The notes under the pieces are model-generated. The model saw nothing but the letters and a program-made list of their open reading frames with translations. It did not search any database and was not told the DNA's origin. Made by a program: the position numbers and the translations under genes. Below, piece by piece: positions 33,557 to 43,146 of a DNA stretch of 64,000 bases (position 1 is the first letter of the stretch; each line of letters opens with the position of its first letter). Source of the DNA: Caldilineaceae bacterium (GTDB lineage: Bacteria > Chloroflexota > Anaerolineae > Caldilineales > Caldilineaceae). The DNA lies in assembly GCA_020634755.1 (NCBI GenBank), contig JACKBC010000009.1, positions 62,001 to 126,000 of the forward strand. The letters run 5' to 3'.

Positions 33557-35320
33557 ATGGCAACATTAACATCTTCCACCCGCGCAATAGAGCCACCGCG
33601 GGAAAAGCGCGGCACTTTTTCTAAAAGCTTCAATTGGACCTATTTCCTGCAAGACAACATTACGGGCTCGCGCGGCCTTACCATTTGGGTGGCTTTGCTT
33701 ACGGTAATCACGCTAGCTGTTACCGTCTCTCAGCTGGGGTCAGCGCCACGGCGGGCCGGCATCATTGTGGCCGTTTGGGCAATTGCCGTCGTCGCCACGA
33801 TTTTGGGTGAACTCTTTACGCTGCATAATCCTATTACGCGGTGGCTCAAAGAAAATATGTTTAACAGCGTGTCCAACACCTTGATCACGCTCCTGTTGGC
33901 GCTAGTGGTGGGGCAAGTGATGACCCAGCTTTGGAACTGGGGCTACGTCAACGCTACATTTGACCCAGCGCTCACCGCGCCCGATGTGCGTTCATCCGGC
34001 GCCAGTTGGGGGGTGATTTGGGGGGCGCGCAAGTTGTTGCTCACGGGGCCGCTTGAGCCGGAATACACCTGGCGCGTCATATTGACCCTGGTGCTGCTGC
34101 TGGCTTTGTGGGCGTTCACCTATATTGCCACCCGGCGCGCCATCAAAGCTTCTGTGCCGGTTTTTAGCAAAATTATGAACGGGCTTTGGCTGCTGGCGCC
34201 GATTGCCTCCTATATTTTTCTGGCCGGTTTGCAAAAAGAACTGCCTGCGGCAACCAAAACCATCGACTTTGGTCTTTTCTGGATTCGTTTTAATCCTGTG
34301 GTTGCGATTGCTGGGCTCACCATCAACATGTTTACATTGGTCGCCGGGCTGCTAATCGTTTTGGCCACGATGGCCGTGCTCTGGTTTTTCCGCGTGATTC
34401 AGCTCAATCCGACCGCCATCGTTATGTGGGTGTTGGCCTGGCCCGTTGCCTATGTGCTCTGGCGCGTGATTGCGCAGACCGGCTGGTTTCCTTCGATTGA
34501 TGTTGATCACTGGGGCGGCCTTTTGCTCACCATGATTTTTGCCTTTTTTGTGAATATTATTTCATTTCCCATTGGCATTCTGCTGGCTTTGGGACGCCGG
34601 GCGGATGTCTATGGGATTCCGAGCTGGATCGTGTGGCCGGTGGCCATATTATCCACGGGCTATTTGCTGATGACCAGCACGCCGGAGCTGTGGGAGACAT
34701 CGCGCAACGGAATTGAAAAGACGCTGGCTCTGTGGCCGGTGCTCATTATTATCTCGGCCTATTTCTTTATGCGTTCGTTTAATGGCAATGTGGTAAAAGC
34801 CTTTAGCATTCTCTCCATTGAGATTATTCGTGGCGTGCCGTTAATTACGCTGCTCTTTATGGCCATTATCATGGCGCCGTTCTTTACCTCTGAAGGCGTC
34901 GAACTTGATAAATTCTGGGCGGTTATTGTCGGTTTTTCGATCTTCTCCTCCGCCTATATGGCCGAACTGGTGCGTGGCGGCTTGCAGGCCATTCCCAAAG
35001 GGCAATATGAAGCCTCCGATTCGCTGGGGCTCAATACGCTGCAGAAATACCGTTTTATTATTCTGCCGCAAGCCCTACGCATTTTGATTCCGCCGTTGGC
35101 CGGCGCCGTGATTGGCACCTTTAAGTCATCGTCGCTGGTGGCGCTGGTGGGGCTGCTGGATCTGGTGGGCGTTGTGCGCGGCATCATTGCCAACCCGGAT
35201 TGGTTGGGGCTGCGCTCGGAGCTATATGCCTTTATGTTTGTGCTCTATTTTGTTGTCAGCTCTGTGGTTTCCGCCTACAGCCGGCGATTGGAAGAGCGCG
35301 TGGGATTGGGCTCGCGCTAG
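33557..35320 (+). CDS. aapM: Amino-acid ABC transporter permease, second subunit
   Basis: Permease of the AapM/BztC type, 587 residues. It has roughly ten to twelve hydrophobic segments, with an N-terminal extension of several helices before the core domain. The core ends with the coupling loop GQYEASDSLGLNTLQKYRFIILPQALRILIPP. Start ATG lies 2 bp after the previous stop with GGAGCG upstream; a longer frame starting inside the previous gene is rejected. Pairs with the preceding permease as a heterodimer. Confidence 0.92.
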   Translation: MATLTSSTRAIEPPREKRGTFSKSFNWTYFLQDNITGSRGLTIWVALLTVITLAVTVSQLGSAPRRAGIIVAVWAIAVVATILGELFTLHNPITRWLKENMFNSVSNTLITLLLALVVGQVMTQLWNWGYVNATFDPALTAPDVRSSGASWGVIWGARKLLLTGPLEPEYTWRVILTLVLLLALWAFTYIATRRAIKASVPVFSKIMNGLWLLAPIASYIFLAGLQKELPAATKTIDFGLFWIRFNPVVAIAGLTINMFTLVAGLLIVLATMAVLWFFRVIQLNPTAIVMWVLAWPVAYVLWRVIAQTGWFPSIDVDHWGGLLLTMIFAFFVNIISFPIGILLALGRRADVYGIPSWIVWPVAILSTGYLLMTSTPELWETSRNGIEKTLALWPVLIIISAYFFMRSFNGNVVKAFSILSIEIIRGVPLITLLFMAIIMAPFFTSEGVELDKFWAVIVGFSIFSSAYMAELVRGGLQAIPKGQYEASDSLGLNTLQKYRFIILPQALRILIPPLAGAVIGTFKSSSLVALVGLLDLVGVVRGIIANPDWLGLRSELYAFMFVLYFVVSSVVSAYSRRLEERVGLGSR

Positions 35321-35324
35321 TAAA

Positions 35325-35425
35325 AACTTTGCGTATTGCGTATTTCATATTGCGTGAACCGGTACAGAATCTAGACTCTATACAAGAATCTATACGGGTA
35401 CACGCAATACGTAACACGCAATACG
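35325..35425. repeat. Intergenic inverted repeat
   Basis: TTTGCGTATTGCGTATTTC and its near complement (CACGCAATACGTAACACGC) flank a short centre between the permease and ATPase genes. Could modulate the permease:ATPase ratio. Confidence 0.5.
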
Positions 35426-35466
35426 TGCCTTTTCAAAATTCAATACCTTCCACACGGGAGTTCGTT

Positions 35467-36225
35467 ATGGATCAAAACGGCACTATCAAAGAGCCAATTA
35501 TTGTTTGTCGCGATGTGCATAAATGGTACGGTGATTTTCACGTACTGCGGGGAATCGACATGAATGTGACGCCCGGTGAAGTGGTCGTCATCTGTGGACC
35601 CTCTGGTTCGGGGAAGTCCACCTTTATCCGCTGTATGAATCGGCTGGAAGAGCATCAGCAGGGCGATATTGTGATCGACGGCATTGAGCTGACCCATGAT
35701 GTGCGCAACATTAGCGAAATTCGGCGCGAAGTGGGCATGGTGTTCCAGCAGTTTAATCTGTTTCCACATTTAACCGTGCTGGATAATATTACGCTGGCGC
35801 CCATTAACGTGCGCAAATGGAAGCGCGAGCGCGCCGAAGAATTGGCCATGGAGTGGCTGACGCGCGTGGGAATTCCCGAGCAGGCCAACAAATATCCGGG
35901 GCAACTTTCGGGTGGGCAGCAGCAGCGCGTGGCCATTGCGCGCACGTTGACCATGCAGCCTAAAATTTTGCTCTTCGATGAGCCTACTTCGGCGCTGGAT
36001 CCGGAAATGATTAAAGAAGTGTTGGATGTGATGATCGAGCTGGCCGGGTTGGGCATGACCATGCTCTGCGTGACGCATGAAATGGGGTTTGCGCGCGCCG
36101 TGGCCAATCGCGTGGCCATGTTCGATCATGGTCAAATTGTGGAAGAGAACGACCCGGAATCATTCTTCAACAATCCGCAGCACGAGCGCACTAAACTCTT
36201 CTTAAGCCAGATTTTAAACCATTAA
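35467..36225 (+). CDS. aapP: Amino-acid ABC transporter ATP-binding protein
   Basis: ATPase of the polar amino-acid importer, 252 residues. Walker A GPSGSGKST, Q-loop VFQQFNLFPHLTVLDN, signature LSGGQQQRVAIARTL, Walker B ILLFDEPTSALDP, switch His in VTHEMGFARAVANRV. The start chosen follows GGGAG by six bases. It completes the receptor, two permeases and ATPase set; the downstream bidirectional terminator closes the operon. Confidence 0.95.
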   Translation: MDQNGTIKEPIIVCRDVHKWYGDFHVLRGIDMNVTPGEVVVICGPSGSGKSTFIRCMNRLEEHQQGDIVIDGIELTHDVRNISEIRREVGMVFQQFNLFPHLTVLDNITLAPINVRKWKRERAEELAMEWLTRVGIPEQANKYPGQLSGGQQQRVAIARTLTMQPKILLFDEPTSALDPEMIKEVLDVMIELAGLGMTMLCVTHEMGFARAVANRVAMFDHGQIVEENDPESFFNNPQHERTKLFLSQILNH

Positions 36226-36235
36226 TTGTTTCTTG

Positions 36236-36297
36236 CGCCCAAAGAGCTAAAAACGCCTGCTGAGATTGCACGGGCGTCTACACTCTTTGGGCGTTTT
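36236..36297. terminator. Bidirectional terminator between convergent genes
   Basis: An 11-bp stem CGCCCAAAGAG/CTCTTTGGGCG with a second small stem inside, followed by TTTTG. It separates the ATPase gene from the convergent peptidase gene. Confidence 0.7.
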
Positions 36298-36311
36298 GTG
36301 TATGTGCGGGG

Positions 36312-37922
36312 TTACTGTGACGAGGCGCCCTGGTTTTCCGCCTCAGCGGCCTTGACGCTGCGTGGCTGCACCCAGTCTTGCGCCAGCTGCACGAGCGTAG
36401 GGTCGTCGAGCGCCTCAATGGCGGCCATCCAGTCGGCAGTGGTCACAATTTTGTAGCGATATTTTTGAAAGTAGTCCTGCAAGAATTCGATGAATTTGCG
36501 GTCGCCCAGCCGTTTGCGCATGGCATCGTAAAAGAGCGCTCCCTTGCTGTAAATTATGGTTTCATAGGCCACGTTGCTGTCAAAATCGGCCACCTTTTCA
36601 TCTAACCCCAACCCCGGTGTGGACAGGCCGTCAAGGCGGTTTTGCCAGCGCGAATTTTGCATGTTATCTGCCGACGATTCGCCATAAAGCGCCTCTATAT
36701 ATAGCTTGATCGAATATTCGGCCAGCGCCTCATCCAGCCAGGGCTCGTTGACCGGATCGTTGTGTACAATTTGGTACCACCACTGATGCGCCACTTCGTG
36801 GGCCACCAGCGATTCCAGGCTGTTGCGATAACGCGAATAGGTCTCCACACCAATCAAGCTTACTTGCGGATATTCCATGCCACGGTAGGAGAGCGGCGCC
36901 GGCGCCACGCTCATATCGCGGAAGGGGTATGGGCCATATTCATCGCTATAGATGCGCAGCGCCGCCACCGCATATTCGAGTGCGGCGCGCCCCGCCGCCT
37001 CATCGCCCGGCAGCCAGTAGCTGGTGACGCGCGTGCCATATGCTTCCGTATAGGCGGAAGTAAACTGGGGGCTGGTGTGCAGCAGAAATTCACGCGCGGG
37101 CCCAGTCACCCACACATGGCGTGATTGTTCCTGGTTAATAAACGTGGATGTGATCAACGTGCCGCTGGCCACGGGCACATAGTTGGCGGGCAGCGTGGCC
37201 GTTACCCAAAAGAGCGAAGTATCGGCAAAGGCGGCATCGCCGCGTACAATGCCAATATCGGTCCACCAATCGCCGCGTCCAAAACGGATGTTGGGCTGAT
37301 AGACCGCCAGCGCCGGATAGAAGAGCGGCAGGCTCAACATCTCCTGGCTTTTGCCAAAGAGGGCATACACGTCACTGGTATCGCGCCAGCTGGGGATCTC
37401 CAGCTTCCAACGCATTTGCACATTGGCTGTCTTTTCGGGACGCAGCGGCGCCGGCAAGCTGACGCGCAGCGCCGTGCGTTGCGTGCCCGGCTGGTAGATA
37501 AAGCTCGTGACCTGATTGTCTACCAGCACGCTCTGAATGGTCATGAGCCCACCATATTGGCCCAACATGGGATAAAGTCTGAAAACCAGGGCGTCCCATA
37601 AATCCAAACTGTTGTTTGGCACGTTAATGATAGCAGAGCCGTAGAGCAGATCGGCTTCTGTGTCGAGCGTCACGCTGATCTGATAGGTGGGAACCGGGCC
37701 CAGCGTTTTTAAATCATCCTTGAATTCGGGCCGCATGGCCGGTTGAAAAACGGCATAGGGGTCGCCGGTTGGTTCAGTGCCACAGGCGGTCAATGCCAGC
37801 AGGCTGATCAGCAAGGCAAGCGCGACAAACGTTATGAGCACAAGCTGTAAAAGCCGGTTGGGCCCGGGACGACGAGGCAAAGGAATCGCTAACGCTGGAT
37901 GCGCTGTTTGTGAGGACGTCAT
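36312..37922 (-). CDS. M1-like zinc metallopeptidase lipoprotein
   Basis: Gluzincin of about 536 residues from the chosen start. A signal anchor with lipobox LLALTAC follows a 25-residue polar N-terminus. The catalytic motif is LVAHEVAHQWWYQIVHNDP, near residue 375, with the third ligand in EPWLDEALAEYS 19 residues later. The preceding exopeptidase motif is degenerate (SYRGMEYPQVSLIG rather than GAMEN). It resembles the M1 aminopeptidase family but lacks the C-terminal helical domain. A second M1-like protein is encoded at 59182. Confidence 0.87.
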   Translation of the reverse strand: MTSSQTAHPALAIPLPRRPGPNRLLQLVLITFVALALLISLLALTACGTEPTGDPYAVFQPAMRPEFKDDLKTLGPVPTYQISVTLDTEADLLYGSAIINVPNNSLDLWDALVFRLYPMLGQYGGLMTIQSVLVDNQVTSFIYQPGTQRTALRVSLPAPLRPEKTANVQMRWKLEIPSWRDTSDVYALFGKSQEMLSLPLFYPALAVYQPNIRFGRGDWWTDIGIVRGDAAFADTSLFWVTATLPANYVPVASGTLITSTFINQEQSRHVWVTGPAREFLLHTSPQFTSAYTEAYGTRVTSYWLPGDEAAGRAALEYAVAALRIYSDEYGPYPFRDMSVAPAPLSYRGMEYPQVSLIGVETYSRYRNSLESLVAHEVAHQWWYQIVHNDPVNEPWLDEALAEYSIKLYIEALYGESSADNMQNSRWQNRLDGLSTPGLGLDEKVADFDSNVAYETIIYSKGALFYDAMRKRLGDRKFIEFLQDYFQKYRYKIVTTADWMAAIEALDDPTLVQLAQDWVQPRSVKAAEAENQGASSQ

Positions 37923-38044
37923 GGGCCAATCTTTATAATCAGCAGCTGGCAAGGCTCGACGAACGCGTCGGATGCTTGGTGCGGCATCAGCATGTAAATC
38001 GCCAACACGTGGGTGCTGGACGGACGGTAGGTGAATTTTCATCT

Positions 38045-38837
38045 ATATTGTGGATTGTGGCAACCGCATTTTGGGCACGGAGAAACCTGTTAACGTGGCA
38101 AAAGCACAACTTATGCAGCATCGGCGGATCGGCAGGAGAGAAACGCATGACTCATTGGGCGACGCCTATGCTGGGCCGGTGTAAGTCCTTCAGTTCAATG
38201 ATAGCTCTGTGCTGCGCACAACCGCCATCATAGAAGTCTTATAAACTCCTATCCGTAAACTTGGTAAGCGTTCAGAAATAAGTTAGCTACCAAACCTGTC
38301 AGGTCTCGAAGACCTGACAGGCTTAAATCTACAAGTTATTTATGAACGATGACTTGGTTATAAATCCTGCCGCTTGCGCTGACCGAACGGTCTTGTGCAG
38401 AGAATCTACGGATAGACACAAAGTAGCGTATTTAAGTAGCGTGAAGTATAGCACGCTTCTAAGGAGCAAGCAATCGTAAAAACCGGTTTGCTTACTGCGG
38501 GTAAATGCGGTATCTTTATGCAGAATTGGCCTGTTGACGCTACTTGCGTCTAAATTTGTAGCCACGCGTACACACATCTGCCCAAAAATTAAATATGCTG
38601 GTAAACTCCAGCTGATAAACTCCATAGGTGCAGATATATTTGGTTCTGCCATTATTTAATATGCTCTACTCTGTCTACCCGCCCAAAAGAGCTACCCGCA
38701 CTACGTATCTGTCCTAAACTCTTTGTGCAGGCGTTTGTCACTCGACAAAGCCGTGTCAATCACTATTGAATTTATGGATAGTTCTAAAGATGTAGGTCTT
38801 TAATCTTCAGAGAAACGCAGCATAAAAAGGAATAATT
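38045..38837. other. Divergent intergenic region
   Basis: Holds one full family C repeat (38269-38349) and no supported gene. It should contain promoters for the peptidase (-) and moxR (+) genes, but no consensus promoter stands out. Confidence 0.5.
38269..38349 (+). repeat. Repeat family C, full copy
   Basis: CGTTCAGAAATAAGTTAGC to ACAAGTTATTTATGAACG around the CCTGTCAGGTC palindrome. Confidence 0.8.
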
Positions 38838-39791
38838 ATGCAAATCGTGCAAAAAGTTGGCGAGCAGCTATTGCAAAATGTGCAAAAAGTAATTATCGGT
38901 AAAGATCGTGAAATTCGTTTAACGTTATTGGCGCTTTTGTGTGAAGGCCATCTGCTCATTGAGGATGTTCCCGGTGTGGGCAAAACCATGCTGGCGCGGG
39001 CAATTTCGCGCAGCATTGGCACGACGTTTCGCCGTATTCAATTTACGCCAGACATGCTGCCCAGCGACGTGACTGGCGTTAGCATTTTTAACCAAAAAAG
39101 CATGGAATTCGAGTTTCGCCCCGGCCCCATTATGGCGCAGCTTGTACTGACTGATGAAATTAATCGCGCGACCCCGAAAACCCAATCTGCCTTGCTTGAA
39201 GCCATGGAAGAGCGGCAGGTCACAGTGGATGGCGTTACGTACCCCATGGCCCGTCCATTTCTGGTGTTGGCTACGCAAAACCCCATTGAGTATGAAGGAA
39301 CCTTTCCATTACCCGAAGCCCAAGTGGACCGCTTTATGATGCGCATTCAGCTTGGTTATCCTGGCAAGTCGCAGGAGATCGACGTATTGGGGCGGCAGGC
39401 GGAAAAGCACCCCATTGAATCGCTTTCCCAAGTGATCACGGTGGAAGAACTCATTGAAGCGCAGAACGCCGTGCGTACGATTTATGTAGACGATTTGGTC
39501 AAGGAATATATTGTGGATTTGGTCACGGCCACGCGTAATCACTCCGATATCTATTTGGGCGCCAGCCCGCGCGGCAGCCTGGCGCTCTTTATGGTGTGTC
39601 GGGCCTGGGCCGCGCTGCAAGGGCGAGACTATGTGCTGCCGGATGATGTCAAGTTGCTGGCCGAATCCACGCTGGCGCACCGGCTGCTGATTAGCCCGTC
39701 GGCGCGCATTAAGAACGTAACGGCGCGCCAGATTATTGAAGATACGCTGCGCCAAACGCCGGTGCCGGGCGCCCGCGTCAAAGCTCGCTAA
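38838..39791 (+). CDS. MoxR-family AAA+ ATPase
   Basis: Chaperone-like ATPase of 317 residues, expected to remodel or activate a membrane or secreted partner. Walker A LIEDVPGVGKTMLARA, Walker B LVLTDEINRATPKTQSALLEAM, sensor 1 FLVLATQNPIEYEGTFPLPEAQ, sensor 2 region GASPRGSLAL. Ribosome site AAAAGGAA. It precedes a DUF58 gene, the classic MoxR partner, though here two repeat elements lie between them. Confidence 0.93.
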   Translation: MQIVQKVGEQLLQNVQKVIIGKDREIRLTLLALLCEGHLLIEDVPGVGKTMLARAISRSIGTTFRRIQFTPDMLPSDVTGVSIFNQKSMEFEFRPGPIMAQLVLTDEINRATPKTQSALLEAMEERQVTVDGVTYPMARPFLVLATQNPIEYEGTFPLPEAQVDRFMMRIQLGYPGKSQEIDVLGRQAEKHPIESLSQVITVEELIEAQNAVRTIYVDDLVKEYIVDLVTATRNHSDIYLGASPRGSLALFMVCRAWAALQGRDYVLPDDVKLLAESTLAHRLLISPSARIKNVTARQIIEDTLRQTPVPGARVKAR

Positions 39792-39792
39792 A

Positions 39793-39873
39793 ATCAGCAT
39801 ATATGGCAAGCCATAGCGTCGGATTCACCAATCGAAACCGGCGCCTACATCGCCAACACCGTTGCGGTGTACG
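39793..39873 (-). repeat. Repeat family B copy, inverted
   Basis: Reverse orientation: ends ATCGCCAACACCGTTGCGGT. Begins 2 bp after the moxR stop. Confidence 0.75.
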
Positions 39874-39927
39874 GAAAATGGTTTTGGCTGGCGATGTTAT
39901 TTTGGGCCGGCGGTTTACTGTGCTGTG

Positions 39928-40024
39928 TAATACCAACTGCGGTTATAAAAGCTATGCATACTGGGCAATTCTACGCTGCGAAAGGGCTAATTATGCATAG
40001 CTTTTACAGAGCCACATGGTATAA
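39928..40024. repeat. Repeat family E, complete copy
   Basis: Terminal inverted repeats ATACCAACTGCGG.../...GCCACATGGTAT enclose GCTATGCATA/TTATGCATAGC arms. Ends 18 bp before the DUF58 start codon. Confidence 0.65.
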
Positions 40025-40042
40025 GTCGTGAAATAAACATAC

Positions 40043-41353
40043 ATGTCATCCAGACTTATTTTTTTGCTGGGAACCTTTATCCTCGCCTGGGTATTGGCGT
40101 TCAATAGTGGTCACGACCTGGCTTTTAGCCTGGCGTATCTGCTTACCATCATTTTGCTCATTTCCTATGGCTGGGCCAAGCTGAGCCTGCGTTCTGTCTA
40201 TTTACGCCGCTTTACGCGCACGCAGCGCAGCCAGGTGGGCCAACACGCTGAAGAGACCTTTGAGGTACGCAACCGTAGCATCTGGCCCAAGTTGTGGCTG
40301 GAGATCGAAGACTATTCCAACCTGCCCTGGCACGAAGCCAGCCGCGTGGTCAGCAGCCTGCGTCGCCAAAGCAGCGAGCGGTGGCAGATTCGCACCCCCT
40401 GCACCGAGCGCGGGCGTTTTCGGCTGGGACCCATGGTATTGCGCAGTGGTGATCCGCTGGGCATTTTTCACGAAGAGCAGGAATTGACCGCCACCGGCAT
40501 GATTGTGGTCTATCCGCTGGTGGTGGATCTATCGGCATTTGACCCATCGGTTTCCGAGCTTTCTGGCGGCGAAGCGCGTCGCCAGCGCACCTATCAGGTG
40601 ACCACCAACGTGGCCACCATCCGCGACTATGCCCCCGGTGACAGCTTCAATCGCATCCATTGGCCCAGCACGGCGCGCGCCCGCCGCCTCATGGCCAAAG
40701 AGTTTGAACTTGATCCCACCGCCGATATTTGGCTCTATATCGATTTGTACGAAGGGGCGCAATTTCGGATGGATTGGATGCCCACGCCACCGGAGATGGC
40801 GCTCTTTGCCCTGACGGCGCGCGCTCGTCGCAACAATGGAGCGGAGAGCCGCGTCGATCTACCGCCCATCTCTACCGAATATGTGGTCAGCGCGGCCGCC
40901 AGCCTGGCTCGCTACTTTCTGCTGCGCGACCGCGCCGTAGGTATGAGCAGCTATGGACGCACGCGGGAATTTCTGCAGACCGACCGCGGCGAGCGGCAAA
41001 TGAATAAAATGTTGGAGGCCTTGGCGGTTGTGGAAGGGCGGGGATCGCTGCCTTTTGCCCATTTGATTGCCACAGACAGCATACGGCTCAATCGCAACGA
41101 CACCATTTTGGCCGTCAGCGCCGATCCGGACCCGGCCTGGGCGGTGGCGCTGCAAGACAGCCAGCGCCGTGGGGTCAATAGCATTGCGATTGTGGTGGAT
41201 GGCAACACGTTTGGCGGCCATGCAGATTACAATGAACTATACGCCAAGTTTGAGGCCAGCGGCATTCCCTATTATAAAGTGAGTTGTGATGTGCCGCTCG
41301 AAACTTCGTTGAGCCAGGATGCTCGCATTTCAAGCCGCCCCATGATGCGCTAA
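40043..41353 (+). CDS. DUF58-domain protein
   Basis: Membrane-anchored protein of 436 residues with two N-terminal hydrophobic segments (residues 4-45), then a soluble region with the DUF58 core VATIRDYAPGDSFNRIHWP followed by TARARRLMAKEF. DUF58 proteins are partners of MoxR ATPases, with a VWA-like fold in the C-terminal half. The ribosome site is weak. Transcriptional coupling to moxR would have to cross 250 bp of repeat DNA. Confidence 0.88.
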   Translation: MSSRLIFLLGTFILAWVLAFNSGHDLAFSLAYLLTIILLISYGWAKLSLRSVYLRRFTRTQRSQVGQHAEETFEVRNRSIWPKLWLEIEDYSNLPWHEASRVVSSLRRQSSERWQIRTPCTERGRFRLGPMVLRSGDPLGIFHEEQELTATGMIVVYPLVVDLSAFDPSVSELSGGEARRQRTYQVTTNVATIRDYAPGDSFNRIHWPSTARARRLMAKEFELDPTADIWLYIDLYEGAQFRMDWMPTPPEMALFALTARARRNNGAESRVDLPPISTEYVVSAAASLARYFLLRDRAVGMSSYGRTREFLQTDRGERQMNKMLEALAVVEGRGSLPFAHLIATDSIRLNRNDTILAVSADPDPAWAVALQDSQRRGVNSIAIVVDGNTFGGHADYNELYAKFEASGIPYYKVSCDVPLETSLSQDARISSRPMMR

Positions 41354-41386
41354 TGGTTTTGGGCCTATCTGTGGGCGGCGCGCCGC

Positions 41387-42112
41387 TTATATTTGGGCGT
41401 TTTCTAAGACGGCATTCTGTTTTTCAATGAGTTCTTTGATGCCTATTTCGGCGAGCAGCAGCATGGCATTGAGCGCGCCGCGTGAAAATGGGTCTCCTTC
41501 GGCTGTGCCCTGAATTTCCACAAAACGGCCATCAGCCGTCATCACCACATTGCAGTCAACATCGGCAGCCAGGTCCTGGGCATAGTCGAGATCCAGACAT
41601 GCTTTGCCATCGACAAGGCCCACGCTGACCGCCGCCACGGACTGGATGAGTACACCAGAGTCAATTTTGCGCTGTTTTTCCAGCCGCTTAAGGGCCAGCG
41701 CCAGCGCCACGTAGCCGCCCGTAATCGAGGCGGTGCGGGTGCCGCCATCAGCCTGGATCACGTCACAGTCGACAATAATCTGCCGCTCTCCCAATCGTTC
41801 CAGATCTACCACGCCGCGCAGGCTGCGCGCAATGAGCCGCTGAATTTCCTGAGTGCGTCCCTTTGGGAAGAGCTTTTCGCGGTCGTTACGTTCATGCGTG
41901 CTGCGCGGCAACATGGCGTATTCAGCGGTAACCCAGCCGTGCCTTTTTTTCGAATAGCGCAGCCAATTAGGCAACGACTCGTTGACCGTTGCGTTACAGA
42001 GCACTTTGGTATGCCCCATGCTGATAAGCACAGAACCCTCAGCATGCTTTACATAGTTTAATTCAAATTGAACTGGGCGTAATTGGTCATTTTCACGGTT
42101 AGATCCAGCCAC
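41387..42112 (-). CDS. rph: Ribonuclease PH
   Basis: Phosphorolytic 3'-5' exoribonuclease that trims tRNA 3' ends, 241 residues. Characteristic motifs: VLISMGHTKVLCNATV, GWVTAEYAMLPRSTHERNDRE, SLRGVVDLERLGERQIIVDCDVIQADGGTRTASITGG. The latter includes the phosphate-binding Gly-Gly-Thr-Arg. Located next to two tRNA genes on the same strand, which fits its role but may be chance. Confidence 0.95.
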   Translation of the reverse strand: MAGSNRENDQLRPVQFELNYVKHAEGSVLISMGHTKVLCNATVNESLPNWLRYSKKRHGWVTAEYAMLPRSTHERNDREKLFPKGRTQEIQRLIARSLRGVVDLERLGERQIIVDCDVIQADGGTRTASITGGYVALALALKRLEKQRKIDSGVLIQSVAAVSVGLVDGKACLDLDYAQDLAADVDCNVVMTADGRFVEIQGTAEGDPFSRGALNAMLLLAEIGIKELIEKQNAVLENAQI

Positions 42113-42397
42113 ATCTTTATCCTTATCGATTGGAAATGGGCGCCATTATGCCAGCGAATTGGCGGACTTAAAGTACCATAAAATTGTAAAGAGGTACAAT
42201 TTGCGCATATTGGGCGTGAAATTGCCCACGGAAAATAGAGGACTTGCTTCGTAGCAGTGCTGTATATAGGTGCTGCACATAATGTATATATTGCAGATTT
42301 ATCAATTAACACCGGCATAGAAGTTCGACTTCTCCGAGAAGCTGAACTTCTGGGATACCAGTACTATTTGGTTAATACACAAAATGTACATAAAAGA

Positions 42398-42424
42398 AAA
42401 ACCTTCCTACATGAGGAAGGTTTT
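42398..42424 (-). terminator. Terminator of the tRNA-Ala transcript
   Basis: 11-bp stem AAAACCTTCCT/AGGAAGGTTTT, loop ACATG. On the minus strand it is followed by TTTTTCTTTTATG, just past the 3' end of tRNA-Ala(GGC). Confidence 0.85.
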
Positions 42425-42431
42425 GATGGAG

Positions 42432-42504
<73 letters not shown>

Positions 42505-42683
42505 GTATAAATTGTGACTACATAGATTGTGGTCACACAGATTTTGACAGTAGTAAAGTTAAACCTGGTTAATTGTATGAATTTCTGCGATTGCGTCAAA
42601 TTTGGCAAGCAGTGAAACCGCAAACTGTCTAAACTTGCACGCCGCCAGGTACAAAACAGATATAACCACAGATACAATATTGG

Positions 42684-42756
<73 letters not shown>

Positions 42757-42873
42757 AGGCGAATTCGTAGTATAGCAAAGGGTGGGCCATTCGTCAAAAG
42801 TCTATGGGGTATATCTGCGAATTTAATTTTTTGCTGTATCAGCGCTTGGTTAGGTTTCTGGCCGATGCTATAA

Positions 42874-42960
42874 TCAATACACCGCAACGGTGTTGGCGAT
42901 TCAGGCGTTGGTCTTGATTGATGAGTCCGACTTGATTGCTTGCCATTGCGATCTACTGAT
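42874..42960 (+). repeat. Repeat family B, tandem copy 1
   Basis: First of three head-to-tail copies; period to the next copy is 89 bp. Confidence 0.85.
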
Positions 42961-42962
42961 AA

Positions 42963-43049
42963 TCAATACACCGCAACGGTGTTGGCGATCCAGGCGTTGG
43001 TCTTGATTGATGAGTCCGACCCGATTGCTTGCCATTGCGATCTACTGAT
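42963..43049 (+). repeat. Repeat family B, tandem copy 2
   Basis: Nearly identical to copy 1; the family consensus can be read here: TCAATACACCGCAACGGTG to GCCATTGCGATCTACTGAT. Confidence 0.85.
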
Positions 43050-43050
43050 A

Positions 43051-43136
43051 TCAGGACATTGCAACGATATTCGTGATCCATGCGTCGGCCCCGATGATGA
43101 ATCTGGCCCTATTTCTTTCCGTTGCGCCCTACTGCA
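43051..43136 (+). repeat. Repeat family B, tandem copy 3 (diverged)
   Basis: Degenerate third copy (GGACATTGCAACGATATTCG to CGTTGCGCCCTACTGCA), immediately upstream of the membrane-protein start codon. Confidence 0.7.
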
Positions 43137-43146
43137 ACAAAAAACT

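Noticed and set aside
36312..37922. Complete aminopeptidase N
   Set aside because: The protein is short and has a degenerate exopeptidase motif; I call it only M1-like.
42874..43136. CRISPR array
   Set aside because: The three units are whole 87-89 bp repeats without distinct spacers, and no cas genes are present.
42940..43146. N-terminal extension of the membrane protein by 69 residues
   Set aside because: The extension is a translation of the family B tandem repeats; similar peptides appear wherever the repeat occurs in frame.
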